From assembly GCA_000380225.1 (NCBI GenBank), contig KB904821.1, positions 5,122,321 to 5,186,320 on the forward strand: a DNA stretch of 64,000 bases, read 5' to 3'. The DNA comes from a filamentous cyanobacterium ESFC-1 (GTDB taxonomy: Bacteria; Cyanobacteriota; Cyanobacteriia; Cyanobacteriales; Spirulinaceae). The notes below the pieces were generated by a model. It had not been told where the DNA came from. It searched no databases and was given only the letters and a program-made list of their open reading frames with translations. Of the stretch, positions 1 through 8,154 are shown one piece after another. The translations under genes and the position numbers were made by a program. Numbering within the stretch: position 1 is the first letter of the stretch; the number at the start of each line of letters is the position of its first letter.

Positions 1-869
1 CAAGCAACCCGAAAGCCAATATCATACAAACTGGCATGGGGGTCGAAGCGAGTGCGGTAAGCACTGCGACAGAGTTTTGGCCCGGTATTCCACGAACCGC
101 CCCGGAGAACCCGTTGTGCGGTTGTTGTCGCACTTGTCCAGGCCGAACCATCGGCGGGGGCTTCGTTGTAGTTGTCGTGCCATTCATCGGCGCACCACTC
201 CCGCACCAAGCCGTGAACGTCATACAAGCCAAAGGCATTGGCGACTTGAAAAAAGCCGGTTGAAGTGGTTTCGCGGCGGTCTTCGCCTTCGGGGCCGTCG
301 CCGTAATGTCCCAGGGAGCAGATTTTACCGTCGTATTCCCAACTTACGCCGGAGTAGTTGGCTAGGTCGGTGGTGATGGTGGGGCCAAAGTGAAAGGGGG
401 TGGTGGTTTGAGCGCGGGCTGCATATTCCCATTCGGCTTCGCTGGGAAGGCGGTAGGGGCGATCGCAATGACGGGCGAGGCGATCGCAAAATTCGACGGC
501 TTCGTACCAGGTAATTTGCTCGACGGGGCGATCGCGACCCTCAAAGCAGGATGGTTGAGGATTAAGGGGAATATTGATTTTCGGTAACTGCGCGATCGCT
601 TGCCACTGTGCTTGGGTAATTGGAGACTGAGACAACCAAAATTCAGCCAAGGTTACGGGATGTTGGGGCGCTTGACTTTTTCGCCATCCTAATTCACTGC
701 GATCGGCCCCCATGAGAAAGTTTCCTGCCCGAATGCGGATCAGTTCTAGGGTGGTATTCTCGTCTAGGGTTTCGACTCGACAGAAAGCATGGCCTTGATG
801 TCGTTCTTTTTCTTGACCTGTGGCATCAACGGTCACTACGTCAAAGCTAAGTTGGGGTAAATCCGACAT
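1..869 (-). CDS. Formylglycine-generating-enzyme-like (SUMF1/FGE-sulfatase) protein, partial
   Basis: The reading frame runs from an ATG at 869 off the left edge, giving about 289 residues. The start of the FGE domain is the stretch LELIRIRAGNFLMGADRSE (about residues 44-62), followed by HPVTLAEFWLSQSPITQAQW, a YRLPSEAEWEYAARA block and, near the edge, VREWCADEW and RVLRGGSWN. This is the usual layout of the family, which includes the oxidase that converts cysteine to formylglycine in sulfatases. In the visible GGSW block the first of the two catalytic-cysteine positions reads Asn-Thr and one cysteine follows (KLCRSAYR), so true FGE activity is doubtful; many cyanobacterial relatives have other roles. 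The frame stays open upstream to a stop at 987-989, so a GTG or TTG start further up is possible. Family call is firm, function is not. Confidence 0.85.
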   Translation of the reverse strand, partial: MSDLPQLSFDVVTVDATGQEKERHQGHAFCRVETLDENTTLELIRIRAGNFLMGADRSELGWRKSQAPQHPVTLAEFWLSQSPITQAQWQAIAQLPKINIPLNPQPSCFEGRDRPVEQITWYEAVEFCDRLARHCDRPYRLPSEAEWEYAARAQTTTPFHFGPTITTDLANYSGVSWEYDGKICSLGHYGDGPEGEDRRETTSTGFFQVANAFGLYDVHGLVREWCADEWHDNYNEAPADGSAWTSATTTAQRVLRGGSWNTGPKLCRSAYRTRFDPHASLYDIGFRVA

Positions 870-1284
870 GAGCGATTTAAAGATATTAATTAATTTCACA
901 TTTTCCCGAATCAAATGCCCCAAGCGCAATACAGTCAAACCCACTAATCCTACGCTGGTTTGAGGCAGTGGGGAAACTTCAGCCCATTATGGCATGAGCG
1001 CGATCGCGAGGCTCGGAGGTGGAGGGGATTTTTCGGGAAACTTCAGCCACTAGGTAGAGGAGAAATAGCAATTTTTGAGCAAAATGAAAGCTAATACTCA
1101 ATTGGGTTGGAAAAACGGGCTAACTTGGCTGTACCGATAGGGTGTAGGACGGCCATTGCTGCCTAGAATTTGGTTTTGAGTCGGTCTGGTTTTAAACCTC
1201 AAACGCCATGTTTGATGATTCTGAGAAGCTTGCATGAAAGTCCATCCGATTGAGTCTAAATTTAGTTTTTAGATTATTTTTATT
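870..1284. other. Intergenic region with a 14-bp direct repeat
   Basis: No gene is convincing here. GGGAAACTTCAGCC occurs at 971-984 and again at 1035-1048. The region lies between the start of the FGE-like gene (minus strand) and the start of the next gene (plus strand), so it should carry two divergent promoters; I cannot point to clear -10/-35 boxes. Confidence 0.4.
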
Positions 1285-2076
1285 TTGCGATTTTCTTCCT
1301 CATCCCTAAGATTTTGGGGCGGTTTTCTGGGTCTAATGTTTGGCAGCGCTACTGTTTCTCCGGTCGCGATCGCGCAAACTGAAATTTCCCCCGTTACCCA
1401 TGAAGTTTTACCAAACCAAGTAGACGAATTCCTCGGAGAAACTGTCACAATTCGCGGCAGTGTGATCCGCACTTTGCCCGATGGTAACTTTTGGATGCAG
1501 GGGGAACCCTTACTCACGGGCAAAAACATTTTAATTATTAACGCCACAGGCGGCCCCCTACCCGAACGACGTTACGAGTACACCGATTTGCAAGTAACTG
1601 GAGAGGTAAGACGGTTAGAAATTGCGACCCTCGAAGCCGAAAGAAATGCGGTTGATGGGTTTGATTTTGACCGGGATTTGTATGTGGATTATGAGACGTT
1701 TCCGGTGGTAATTGCTACCTCGATGGCGATCGCGCCTTCAGCCGGAGATATCACCCAGTATCCTGATTGGTATTACGATAAATTTGTTGTTATTGAAGGT
1801 CGAGTAGCAGACATTCTAGGACACAACTTTTTTACCATCGCCGAAGAACAATTATATGGCGGTACAGATTTATTAGTAGCGAGCGATCGCGAGGAATTTT
1901 CCCGTTTACAAGAACAACAAACCATTGTCGTGACAGGTAGGATTCGTCCTTTTGTCGTTCTCGAACTCGAACAAGAATATAATTTAGGCTCAGATTTGAC
2001 TTTGATGCGCGAACTCGAAGCGGATTATATAGCCCAGCCCATTTTAATGATTGACGAAATTTATCTTAAAAATTAA
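1285..2076 (+). CDS. Exported protein with two OB-like repeats, function unknown
   Basis: The protein has 263 residues. The only reasonable start is TTG at 1285, because TAG lies in frame at 1270-1272 and the first ATG falls inside the signal peptide. The N-terminus is a signal peptide (hydrophobic FWGGFLGLMFGSATVSPVAIAQ, with cleavage likely after AIA). The mature part holds two similar beta-rich blocks: GETVTIRGSVIRTLPDGNFW at about residues 51-70 and DKFVVIEGRVADILGHNFFT at about 168-187, each followed by a second strand of the type VTGEVR or VTGRIRP. This pattern resembles small OB-fold repeats, which is my inference. It ends 5 bases before the DUF3616 gene, so the two are probably co-transcribed. 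No enzyme motif is visible. Confidence 0.7.
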   Translation: MRFSSSSLRFWGGFLGLMFGSATVSPVAIAQTEISPVTHEVLPNQVDEFLGETVTIRGSVIRTLPDGNFWMQGEPLLTGKNILIINATGGPLPERRYEYTDLQVTGEVRRLEIATLEAERNAVDGFDFDRDLYVDYETFPVVIATSMAIAPSAGDITQYPDWYYDKFVVIEGRVADILGHNFFTIAEEQLYGGTDLLVASDREEFSRLQEQQTIVVTGRIRPFVVLELEQEYNLGSDLTLMRELEADYIAQPILMIDEIYLKN

Positions 2077-2081
2077 ACCTA

Positions 2082-3170
2082 ATGCAAGAATACTTTTTCT
2101 TAAGCCGCGTTTTAATGAAATTTCAAAAAGGAAAAGAAGATTTATTATCGGATATTTCCGCCGTTTCTCTGACCCCAAGTGGCCATTTATGGATTGGTTC
2201 TGATGAACTTTTAACCCTCGAACGCTTAAGCCCCATCGCACCAAATATTTATGGCGAACAAACATCTTTCAATCTCAAAAACTATTTAGATATGTTTGAC
2301 GATAAAGATGAAATCGATATCGAGGGGATGGATTATAGTGAGGGCTATTTATGGCTTACGGGGTCTCAAAGTAGCAAGCGCAAAAAGCCAAAAGGTAAGG
2401 GAACCAAAAAAGACCTCAAACGATTAGCGACAATTGCTTATGATGCTAATCGTTTTTTATTGGCAAGAGTTCCTGTGATTGAAGGGGAGTTATTTAAAAC
2501 TTGCGATTGGGCCGATGGGGATAACAGCAAAATGACCGCCGCCCTGTTAGAAAAAGATGAAAAACACGGCAATGTTTTACTGGCAGCGCTACAGGAAGAT
2601 GAACATTTATCGCAGTTTTTAAAAGCCGAAATTCCCTCTAAAGATAATGGCTTAGACATTGAAGGCATTGTCGTTCATAAAAATCGCGTTTTCCTAGGAT
2701 TGCGCGGCCCGGTTTTGCGAGGATGGGCGGTTATTATTGAAATCGAACTGATTGAAAAAGAAAAAGAGCCGGGAGTTTTAACCCTCAAAGAAATTGGCAA
2801 AGACAATCGTAAATACCGCAAACATTTCTTCGATCTCAATGGTTTGGGGATTCGTGAGTTGTGTTTTTATCACGATGATTTAATTATTTTAGCCGGGCCA
2901 ACCATGAGTTTAGAAGGGGCTATGGAAGTGTTTGTGTGGCAAGATGTCTTAAAAGTGGATGAAGACACGATTAATTCCCAAGAAGAAGACCATCTAACGA
3001 CAATGTTTAACCTACCCTTTACCCTCGGTAACGATCATGCAGAAGGGTTGACTTTATATCCTTGTTTGGGACAGGATAATGCTTTGTTAGTGGTCTATGA
3101 TTCCCCTAGCGATCGCCGCCGCATTTCCGAAACAGAAATTTTCGCGGATGTGTTTAGTTTGCAAATTTAA
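2082..3170 (+). CDS. DUF3616 family protein
   Basis: The protein has 362 residues and no signal peptide. It shows the features of the DUF3616 family: an early SAVSLTPSGHLWIGSDE segment, DIEGMDYSEGYLWLTGSQSS at about residues 78-97, a second DIEGIVVHKNRVFLGLRGP in the middle, and NDHAEGLTLYP near the end. The recurring D-E-G-x-x-Y/V-x-x-G-x-L/V-W/F-L units suggest a beta-propeller-like fold. No catalytic role is established for the family as far as I know. A lysine-rich loop (SSKRKKPKGKGTKKDLKR) interrupts the first half. It follows the exported protein by 5 bases. Confidence 0.75.
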   Translation: MQEYFFLSRVLMKFQKGKEDLLSDISAVSLTPSGHLWIGSDELLTLERLSPIAPNIYGEQTSFNLKNYLDMFDDKDEIDIEGMDYSEGYLWLTGSQSSKRKKPKGKGTKKDLKRLATIAYDANRFLLARVPVIEGELFKTCDWADGDNSKMTAALLEKDEKHGNVLLAALQEDEHLSQFLKAEIPSKDNGLDIEGIVVHKNRVFLGLRGPVLRGWAVIIEIELIEKEKEPGVLTLKEIGKDNRKYRKHFFDLNGLGIRELCFYHDDLIILAGPTMSLEGAMEVFVWQDVLKVDEDTINSQEEDHLTTMFNLPFTLGNDHAEGLTLYPCLGQDNALLVVYDSPSDRRRISETEIFADVFSLQI

Positions 3171-3290
3171 CCCAGAATTAGGGGGAACCAATCTCCGGCT
3201 TTTTCAACTCAATGAAAAAGCAAGTCCTCCTCATTTCAAAAAAACAACTTGGCCGCGCTAGTCACTAACAACTGACAACTCGAAATGTTA

Positions 3291-3442
3291 AATTCGCTTT
3301 TTGGGGCTAAAACCTAGATATAGTATGGCTTTTAGCCTTTGATTTTACCCTACAGGCCAAAGTTTCTGATCCCTTTGGAGGGGTATTCATCCCCACTGCC
3401 CCCTACTGCCGACTGCCGACTGCCCCTTAATAGCTGATAACT
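3291..3442 (+). repeat. Dispersed repeat family, copy 1
   Basis: This stretch matches 46168-46353 in the same orientation and 50999-51186 and 51181-51370 in the opposite orientation. Shared landmarks in order are TTTTTGGGGCT, GCTTTTAGCCTTT, CCAAAG-TTTCTGAT-CTTTGGAGGGG (a small hairpin), ATTCATCCCCAC, several GACTGCCGA-like units and CCCCTTAAT-GCTGATAACT. The copy has no reading frame of its own and sits just downstream of the DUF3616 gene. Confidence 0.75.
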
Positions 3443-3455
3443 AAAATAGCTCCTA

Positions 3456-3746
3456 CTATTGAAATTGGAGTAGTTTTTGATCGTGAACCACCGCCGCGAT
3501 CGTGATTTTGTTTTCTTGGTGGCGGTAGACAATGCGATAACAATAAGCGTATTTTTCCCGCAAGGTAGGATCGCCAAATTCCGCGATCGCCTCTCCTTGG
3601 TGATGGGATTGACTTAACGCTTGAGTCACATTGAGAATTTTCTGCACGACGGCAGCAGCGTAGGATGCTGAGTCTCGCCCAATATAAGTGGCGATCGCGT
3701 CAACATCCTCTACTGCTTTCCTCGACCAAACTACTTGATCAACCAT
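3456..3746 (-). CDS. ParE/RelE-family toxin of a toxin-antitoxin pair
   Basis: The protein has 96 residues and is predicted to be cytoplasmic. The start (VVWSRKAVEDVDAIATYI) and the C-terminal half (GDPTLREKYAYCYRIVYRHQ, then ITIAAVVHDQ) are typical of the ParE branch of the RelE/ParE superfamily. ParE proteins poison DNA gyrase and RelE proteins cleave mRNA; the Arg-Ile-Val-Tyr strand with no extra catalytic residues favours ParE. It overlaps the upstream antitoxin gene by 16 bases, as toxin-antitoxin operons usually do. The stop lies just past repeat copy 1. Confidence 0.85.
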   Translation of the reverse strand: MVDQVVWSRKAVEDVDAIATYIGRDSASYAAAVVQKILNVTQALSQSHHQGEAIAEFGDPTLREKYAYCYRIVYRHQENKITIAAVVHDQKLLQFQ

Positions 3747-3934
3747 TTACTCAACAAGTTTTCTGCCTCATCTTGGGACAAAGTTCGATCTCGATCTGCT
3801 ACGTCTAACGCCTGCCGGACTTTTTCTAGAACATAAATATGATACTGAACTTCCTCTAGAGAACAATCATCTGGCAAATTATTTAATAGCAAACTAATTT
3901 CTTGTTTTACAGTTTTCATTGATATAGTTGTCAA
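3731..3934 (-). CDS. Putative antitoxin partner of the ParE-type toxin
   Basis: This small acidic protein has 67 residues, or 62 if the second Met is used. It is encoded immediately upstream of the ParE-like toxin and overlaps it by 16 bases. The sequence (KTVKQEISLLLNNLPDDCSLEEVQYHIYVLEKVRQAL) reads as two helices with a DCSLEEVQYHIY core, common in cyanobacterial antitoxins that sit next to ParE. There is no obvious ribbon-helix-helix or AbrB DNA-binding domain. Function is inferred from position and size. Confidence 0.75.
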   Translation of the reverse strand: MTTISMKTVKQEISLLLNNLPDDCSLEEVQYHIYVLEKVRQALDVADRDRTLSQDEAENLLSKWLIK

Positions 3935-4389
3935 TTTATTAAATATCAGAGGTTCGGAGTCTTCCCCAATTCAGTGGGGGATCGCCGGACTTGCTTTAAA
4001 TTCTAACGGGTTGCGGTCAGAGTCGTTCGCCATAACTGCGGAAAATCGTCGTAAAAACAGCAATTATCCCGGCAGCATTTCTTTTTTTGCAGCCAAGGAA
4101 ACTGGATCGCCGTTTCAGCATAAACTGACCAAAGCTTCAAGCAAAACTGTGTAAAGTTATGTTGCGATCGCCCAACGTTACAAATTGCTATTGTCTACAA
4201 TGCGCTTGTAGTCAATATTACAAGCCTTAAGCTTTAGTTAAGTTTTACAAACAACGGTAACATTCGACACTAAATTCTTCTCAGTATCTTAAAAAAAACC
4301 AGTGACTTGAGCAGAAACCCGAGATTTAGTGTTTCGATCGATAATTGTTGTAGACCCGTAATACCGCAAATACACAAATCTACAAAAAT
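3935..4389. other. Intergenic promoter region between the toxin-antitoxin operon and ctaC
   Basis: The 455 bases hold the divergent promoters of the antitoxin gene (minus) and ctaC (plus). A hairpin CCCC-AATTCAGT-GGGG lies near 3964-3979, and CTACAA-TGCGC-TTGTAG at about 4195-4211 is an inverted repeat that could be an operator. I see no coding potential. Confidence 0.4.
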
Positions 4390-5412
4390 ATGGCTAAAGA
4401 AAAAGAAACAGTACCTGGTTCATTAATTGCCTTAACCATTGGTTTGGTTGTGGCGGTGATTAGCTTCTGGTACGGTCAGAACAACAACCTCCTACCCGAA
4501 CAAATCTCCGAACAAGCCCCCTTGGTAGATGACTTGTTTACCGTCATGGCTACCATTGCCACGGCGTTATTCTTGATCGTCGAAGGGGCGATCGTTTACT
4601 CGCTGATTAGATTTCGTCACAGAGGGGAAGACGAAACCGACAGCGAACCCGTAAAAGGCAACTTTCCCCTCGAAATCTTTTGGACTGCGATTCCTGCCTT
4701 TATCGTGATTGGCTTAGGCATTTACAGTGTCGAAGTCTATAACCAAATGGGGGGCTTCGATACCTCTGGCGGCCCGCAAATGGCGCATCACCAGCATCAC
4801 AGCGTTGAAATTGCCAGTTTAATCGATCGCGATGTCAGCGCCCCTCTCATCGGTCAAGCAGGCATCGAAGAAGCAATCGAGCAAGCGCCGAAAACTCGTC
4901 CTGATTATGGCATCGGCGCATCTCCCCAAGATGTGAATAACCCCGCCGAAGTGGTCATCAACGTCACGGGCTTACAATACGCCTGGCTGTTTAACTACCC
5001 CGGCGACAACATCACCTCTGGAGAACTGCACGTTCCTGCCGGAAAAGATGTGCAACTGAACATCGAAGCCAAAGATGTCATTCACTCGTTTTGGTTACCG
5101 CAGTTTCGCATCAAACAAGATGCCCTTCCTGGCCAAATGTCACAACTGCGCTTTACCGCTACTCACACTGGGACTTATCCCATTGTCTGTGCGGAACTAT
5201 GTGGGGCGTATCATGGTGCGATGCGATCGCAAATCATCATTCACGAACCCAACGAATATGAAGCTTGGTTAACAGAAAACCGCGTCGCGACGGGGACAGA
5301 TCAGCCCACGGTAGCTGTAAACCCCCAAGACCTGAGCGATTCTGATTATCTCGAACCTTACGCCAAAGAAATGGGCATCAACGCTGATGTTTTAGCCCAA
5401 ATTCAGCCTTAA
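4390..5412 (+). CDS. ctaC: Cytochrome c oxidase subunit II
   Basis: Subunit II of the aa3-type terminal oxidase takes electrons from cytochrome c or plastocyanin at its CuA centre. The 340-residue protein has a first membrane helix (LIALTIGLVVAVISFWYG), a second pair of hydrophobic segments around residues 50-75 and 95-117, and a C-terminal cupredoxin domain outside the membrane. The CuA ligands are visible: His in AKDVIHSFWLP and the cluster CAELCGAYHGAM. A His-rich stretch (MAHHQHHSVEI) and an acidic loop of about 50 residues lie between the helices and the cupredoxin domain. It is the first gene of ctaCDE, and a palindromic insert follows it. Confidence 0.96.
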   Translation: MAKEKETVPGSLIALTIGLVVAVISFWYGQNNNLLPEQISEQAPLVDDLFTVMATIATALFLIVEGAIVYSLIRFRHRGEDETDSEPVKGNFPLEIFWTAIPAFIVIGLGIYSVEVYNQMGGFDTSGGPQMAHHQHHSVEIASLIDRDVSAPLIGQAGIEEAIEQAPKTRPDYGIGASPQDVNNPAEVVINVTGLQYAWLFNYPGDNITSGELHVPAGKDVQLNIEAKDVIHSFWLPQFRIKQDALPGQMSQLRFTATHTGTYPIVCAELCGAYHGAMRSQIIIHEPNEYEAWLTENRVATGTDQPTVAVNPQDLSDSDYLEPYAKEMGINADVLAQIQP

Positions 5413-5450
5413 ATTCTTAATTTCGGCTTTTCTTGTTGGCTCTCTACTGC

Positions 5451-5562
5451 CGTGACACAGCTAAAAATGTGCATTACAGTAGGGTGGGTTAGGCGGCTGA
5501 AACTTAGGCTATGACTGTAATTCGGGCAATCCGCCGTAACCCACCGTTTAAGATGTGTCACG
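5451..5562. repeat. Palindromic mini-insert with 9-bp terminal inverted repeats
   Basis: The 112-bp segment starts CGTGACACA (5451-5459) and ends TGTGTCACG (5554-5562), an exact 9-bp inverted repeat. Inside, GTAGGGTGGGTTAGGCGG is mirrored imperfectly by CCGCCGTAACCCACC. It has the form of a non-coding MITE or REP-like element and lies between ctaC and ctaD, where the transcript could fold it into a hairpin. Confidence 0.7.
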
Positions 5563-5611
5563 ACACTACATTATTAATTTTTCTCGAAAACCGCAAAAGT
5601 AATTTGCACTT

Positions 5612-7297
5612 ATGGCACAAGCACAAATTCCCATTGATAGCCAAATCAACGGCGCTCATCAACATCCAGAAGCCTGGAGTTGGTATCACTACTTTTGGTA
5701 CAACACCGATCACAAAGTCATTGGGATTCAGTATCTCGTTTTCTCGTTCATTTTCTACCTGATCGCCGGGGTCATGGCCTTGTTCTTGCGGGCCGAACTC
5801 TATACCCCCGATTCCGATCTCCTCGATCCCAACGTTTACAACACCCTGCTGACCAATCACGGCACGATGATGATCTTCTTTTGGATTGTCCCGGCGGCGA
5901 TTGGGGGGTTTGGGAACTATCTCGTTCCCTTGATGATTGGGGCCAAGGATATGGCGTTTCCGAACCTTAATGCCATTTCCTTTTGGCTGAACCCCGTGGC
6001 AGCCTTGCTGATGGGCGTGAGCCTGTATTTCGGCGGCGCACAATCGGGTTGGACAGCTTATCCCCCCTTGAGTTTAATCACCAACAATCTCGGTCAATCC
6101 TTTTGGATTCTTTCGATTGTCTTTGTCGGGACTTCCTCAATTTTGGGGGCGATTAACTTTCTCGTCACAATCTTCAAAATGCGGACTCCCTCGATGAAGT
6201 GGGATGAAATGCCGCTATTTTGTTGGGCGATGATCGCAACTTCGGCCTTGGCGTTGTTCTCTACCCCGGTTTTAGCCATTGGCTTAACCTTGTTGTTATT
6301 TGATATCAACTTTGGTACGGGCTTTTTCCGCCCGGAAATGGGGGGCGATATCGTCGTTTATCAGCACTTATTCTGGTTTTACTCCCATCCGGCGGTTTAC
6401 CTGATGATTTTGCCGATTTTCGGTATTATGTCTGAGGTTATTTCAACCCATGCTCGTAAACCGATTTTTGGTTACAAGGCGATCGCCTACTCCAGTTTGG
6501 CGATCTGCGTCGTCGGTTTATTCGTCTGGGTTCACCACATGTTTACCAGTGGAACCCCCGCTTGGATGCGGATGTTCTTCACAATCTCGACGCTAATTGT
6601 AGCGGTTCCCACCGGGGTCAAAATCTTTAGTTGGGTGGCGACTCTCTGGGGCGGCAAAATCCGCTTGACCTCACCGCTACTCTTTGCCGTAGGTTTGCTG
6701 GCCATGTTCGTCTTTGGCGGCTTAAGCGGCGTTACCCTCGGTACAGCCCCCTTTGATATTCACGTCCACGACACCTACTATGTGGTTGGTCACTTCCACT
6801 ATGTTTTATTCGGGGGTTCGGTCTTTGGCTTGTATGCCGCCATTTACCACTGGTTCCCGAAAATGACCGGACGGATGTACAACGAGCCTTTGGGCCGCGT
6901 ACATTTCCTCCTCACCTTCATCGGGGCGAATATGACCTTTCTGCCCATGCACCAATTAGGGATGCAAGGAATGCCCCGGCGGATTGCCATGTACGACCCG
7001 CAGTTTGCTGGCTTGAACCAACTGTGTACGATTGGTTCGATGATTTTAGGGGTTTCGATTATTCCCTTCTTGATTAATATGATCTGGAGTTGGGGTTGGG
7101 GCGAACAAGCACCCCGTAACCCGTGGCGATCGCTCACATTAGAGTGGCAAACCACTTCCCCTCCCGCCATCGAAAACTTCGATGAAGAGCCGATTTTGTG
7201 GGCAGGGCCTTACGATTACGGTGTTGATACCCAAATGGAGGATGACGAGGAAACCGTCGAAGAACTCCTCGCAACGGTCAAGTCTGAGGTGAAATAG
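5612..7297 (+). CDS. ctaD: Cytochrome c oxidase subunit I
   Basis: The 561-residue polytopic protein is the catalytic subunit, with haem a, haem a3 and CuB. Family signatures are all present: WYHYFWYNTDHKVIG at the N-terminus, TNHGTMMIFFWIVPA (haem ligand His), QHLFWFYSHPAVYLMILP (CuB His and cross-linked Tyr region), VHHMFTSG, and DTYYVVGHFHYVLFGG with the paired haem a/a3 histidines. The length is usual for cyanobacterial CtaD. It reduces O2 to water and pumps protons in the respiratory chain of the thylakoid or plasma membrane. The gene lies between ctaC and ctaE. Confidence 0.98.
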   Translation: MAQAQIPIDSQINGAHQHPEAWSWYHYFWYNTDHKVIGIQYLVFSFIFYLIAGVMALFLRAELYTPDSDLLDPNVYNTLLTNHGTMMIFFWIVPAAIGGFGNYLVPLMIGAKDMAFPNLNAISFWLNPVAALLMGVSLYFGGAQSGWTAYPPLSLITNNLGQSFWILSIVFVGTSSILGAINFLVTIFKMRTPSMKWDEMPLFCWAMIATSALALFSTPVLAIGLTLLLFDINFGTGFFRPEMGGDIVVYQHLFWFYSHPAVYLMILPIFGIMSEVISTHARKPIFGYKAIAYSSLAICVVGLFVWVHHMFTSGTPAWMRMFFTISTLIVAVPTGVKIFSWVATLWGGKIRLTSPLLFAVGLLAMFVFGGLSGVTLGTAPFDIHVHDTYYVVGHFHYVLFGGSVFGLYAAIYHWFPKMTGRMYNEPLGRVHFLLTFIGANMTFLPMHQLGMQGMPRRIAMYDPQFAGLNQLCTIGSMILGVSIIPFLINMIWSWGWGEQAPRNPWRSLTLEWQTTSPPAIENFDEEPILWAGPYDYGVDTQMEDDEETVEELLATVKSEVK

Positions 7298-7342
7298 GAG
7301 TAAGTGGGGTGAGGTGGTAACACCAAGCCCCAAATAGAATTT

Positions 7343-7969
7343 ATGCAAGGATCAACCATCGATACAGCAACAACTAATTACAACGGCGCAGTTGTGTCCG
7401 AAACTGCGAACGAGAGCGAACACGGCGATTATCGCTTGTTGGCGTTAATCATCTTTCTGGCTTCAGAATCTTTGATGTTTGGCGGTTTATTCGCCGCTTA
7501 CTTGATTTATCGCGGTTCCGCCGGGGCTTGGCCTCCCGAAGAAACGGAAGTCGAGTTTTTGCTTCCTGCGATTAATACTGTCATTCTGATTTCCAGTAGC
7601 TTTGTCATTCATCGCGGTGATGTGGCGATCAAGAATAACAACGTCGGTGGAATGCGCTTGTGGTACGGCTTAACCGCCTTAATGGGCGCAATCTTCCTCG
7701 GCGGTCAGGTTTATGAATATTTAAACCTGGGTTACGGCTTGGATAAAAATGTGTTTTCGAGTTGTTTTTATTTGATGACGGGCTTTCACGGCTTACACGT
7801 TTTCGTCGGCATTTTGCTGATGTTGGGCGTGTTATGGCGATCGCGCCGTCCGAATCATTACAACGAAGCCAAACACACTGGCGTAGAAATGACGGAGATT
7901 TATTGGCACTTTGTCGATATTATCTGGATCGTTCTCTTTGGGCTACTTTACGTCCTAACCCTGTTGTAA
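7343..7969 (+). CDS. ctaE: Cytochrome c oxidase subunit III
   Basis: The 208-residue membrane protein has five clear hydrophobic segments, as in the short bacterial CtaE/CyoC type. Motifs include IIFLASESLMFGGLFAAYLIY, FYLMTGFHGLHVFVGILLML and, at the end, EMTEIYWHFVDIIWIVLF, which are characteristic of heme-copper oxidase subunit III. It is the last gene of ctaCDE: 45 bases separate it from ctaD, and a strong terminator follows 18 bases after its stop. Confidence 0.96.
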   Translation: MQGSTIDTATTNYNGAVVSETANESEHGDYRLLALIIFLASESLMFGGLFAAYLIYRGSAGAWPPEETEVEFLLPAINTVILISSSFVIHRGDVAIKNNNVGGMRLWYGLTALMGAIFLGGQVYEYLNLGYGLDKNVFSSCFYLMTGFHGLHVFVGILLMLGVLWRSRRPNHYNEAKHTGVEMTEIYWHFVDIIWIVLFGLLYVLTLL

Positions 7970-7987
7970 GACGGTTTGAGTTTGTTT

Positions 7988-8020
7988 AATACCCCGGTTT
8001 TTCGACAAAACCGGGGTATT
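7988..8020 (+). terminator. Terminator after ctaE
   Basis: A perfect 14-bp stem (AATACCCCGGTTTT with AAAACCGGGGTATT) closes a 5-base loop TCGAC, 18 bases after the ctaE stop. The stem is symmetrical and could stop transcription from either side. Confidence 0.9.
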
Positions 8021-8154
8021 CGTTTGAGATAGCAACTGACAGTTAGATCAAACCCGAAAAAATATAGCAGTAGCACTTCGGGTTAGGACGTGGTGGGGTT
8101 TGCCCCCAGACCAAGCGATCGCCAAGATAACCTCAAATTTACCGTAAAATAGCT

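Noticed and set aside
5558-6043. 161-codon minus-strand frame opposite ctaD
   Set aside because: Shadow of the conserved ctaD coding sequence.
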